From Mastigias papua (taxonomy: Eukaryota; Cnidaria; Scyphozoa; Rhizostomeae; Mastigiidae), in assembly GCA_964019165.1 (NCBI GenBank), contig OZ025268.1, forward strand, positions 21,076,274 through 21,140,273: 64,000 nt of DNA. Direction: 5' to 3'. The notes beneath the pieces are model-generated. The model searched no databases, was not told the origin of the DNA, and saw only the letters and a list, made by a program, of their open reading frames with translations. Made by a program: the position numbers and the translations under genes. Below are positions 63,667-64,000 of this stretch, piece after piece. Position 1 is the first letter of the stretch; the number at the start of each line of letters is the position of its first letter.

Positions 63667-63852
63667 TTATAACAGGTAAAGAGCATTATCTACCCTACTA
63701 TCGGACATCGGACATATACTTTCAATAATCCATTTGTCCAGGTTTTTAATCGGAGTTTTCCTTCTCCTAGGAGGGTTGTCAACCAAGACTAAAGAGTCCC
63801 CCCTACCCATAAGACAGACTAACCCCCGCCGGATGCCAACCCGGTACTTCAA
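63667..63852 (-). CDS. Leader reading frame of retrotransposon 2 (61 residues)
   Basis: The frame begins MKYRVGIRRGLVCLMGRGDS, almost identical to the N-terminus of the element 1 polyprotein (KYRVGVRRGIVCLMGRRDS). Here it stops after 61 residues, 186 bp before the main ORF start. It may be an upstream ORF or the remains of a fused N-terminus. Its translation is not demonstrated. Confidence 0.4.
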   Translation of the reverse strand: MKYRVGIRRGLVCLMGRGDSLVLVDNPPRRRKTPIKNLDKWIIESICPMSDSRVDNALYLL

Positions 63853-63983
63853 GGTCTCGGGGAGAGCTGACAGGTACTACACCTTGCTCAAGGGTGACCT
63901 GGAGGTAGTTGTGGCAAAGGGTAACCTCATTATCCCACGTTGAAACTCCACAACCGGTTGCAGTTTTACGTCATACCCAGGAC

Positions 63984-64000
63984 ATTTATTATTATTATTA
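63984..64000. repeat. (TAA)n tract at the 5' end of retrotransposon 2, cut by window edge
   Basis: ATT units on the plus strand continue to the window end. Confidence 0.85.

Larger units (their letters stand above)
59499..63983 (-). mobile_element. R4/Dong-like non-LTR retrotransposon 2, apparently full length
   Basis: The 5' leader begins CCTGGGTATGACGTAAAACT at about 63980 next to a TAA tract, and the 3' UTR (about 120 bp) ends at the TAA tract 59475-59498. It has one long ORF plus a leader reading frame at 63852-63667. It is in the same orientation as element 1, giving a head-to-tail tandem. Confidence 0.83.

Overview
This window is AT-rich animal nuclear DNA, almost certainly from an invertebrate. 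It contains conserved metazoan genes split into many short GT-AG exons, long (TA)n, (CA)n and (TAA)n tracts, and a mixed set of transposons: R4/Dong-like, other non-LTR, Penelope-like, hAT, Harbinger-like and pogo-like. The phylum cannot be fixed from the sequence. None of the protein-coding genes is bacterial or viral.

Layout, left to right. (1) 687-2572, minus: the 5' part of an unrecognised coiled-coil gene that runs off the left edge. A 422-bp MITE sits in its first intron. (2) 2573-7495: gene-poor DNA holding a 1.44-kb inverted-repeat element. (3) 7496-25685, plus: RECK, a GPI-anchored Kazal/cysteine-knot protein, reconstructed as 27 exons. (4) 27259-36856, minus: STARD3 (MENTAL plus START domains), 16 exons. 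(5) 37146-39125, plus: DNAJC9, 2 exons. (6) 40195-45200, minus: UBXN4 (erasin), 10 exons. (7) 45544-47224, plus: ORMDL, 3 exons. (8) 49516 to beyond the window, plus: the N-terminal part of DDX23 (Prp28 / U5-100K), 11 exons, with the helicase core off the right edge. (9) 55749-64000: two R4/Dong-like retrotransposons with long open reading frames, in tandem on the minus strand inside the next DDX23 intron and separated by TAA tracts.

Gene pairs: STARD3/DNAJC9 and UBXN4/ORMDL are head to head with gaps of 289 and 343 bp, which suggests shared promoters. RECK/STARD3 and DNAJC9/UBXN4 converge. STARD3, UBXN4 and ORMDL all act at the ER or ER contact sites (lipid transfer, ER-associated degradation, sphingolipid control). 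DNAJC9 and DDX23 are nuclear (histone chaperoning, splicing). RECK acts at the cell surface.

Exon boundaries were read by hand from splice sites, phase and similarity to the known families. The weakest points are RECK knot 3, STARD3 exon 2 and UBXN4 exon 4. The richest accessory region is the retrotransposon pair: the two elements have different proteins but share a nearly identical leader of about 217 bp.
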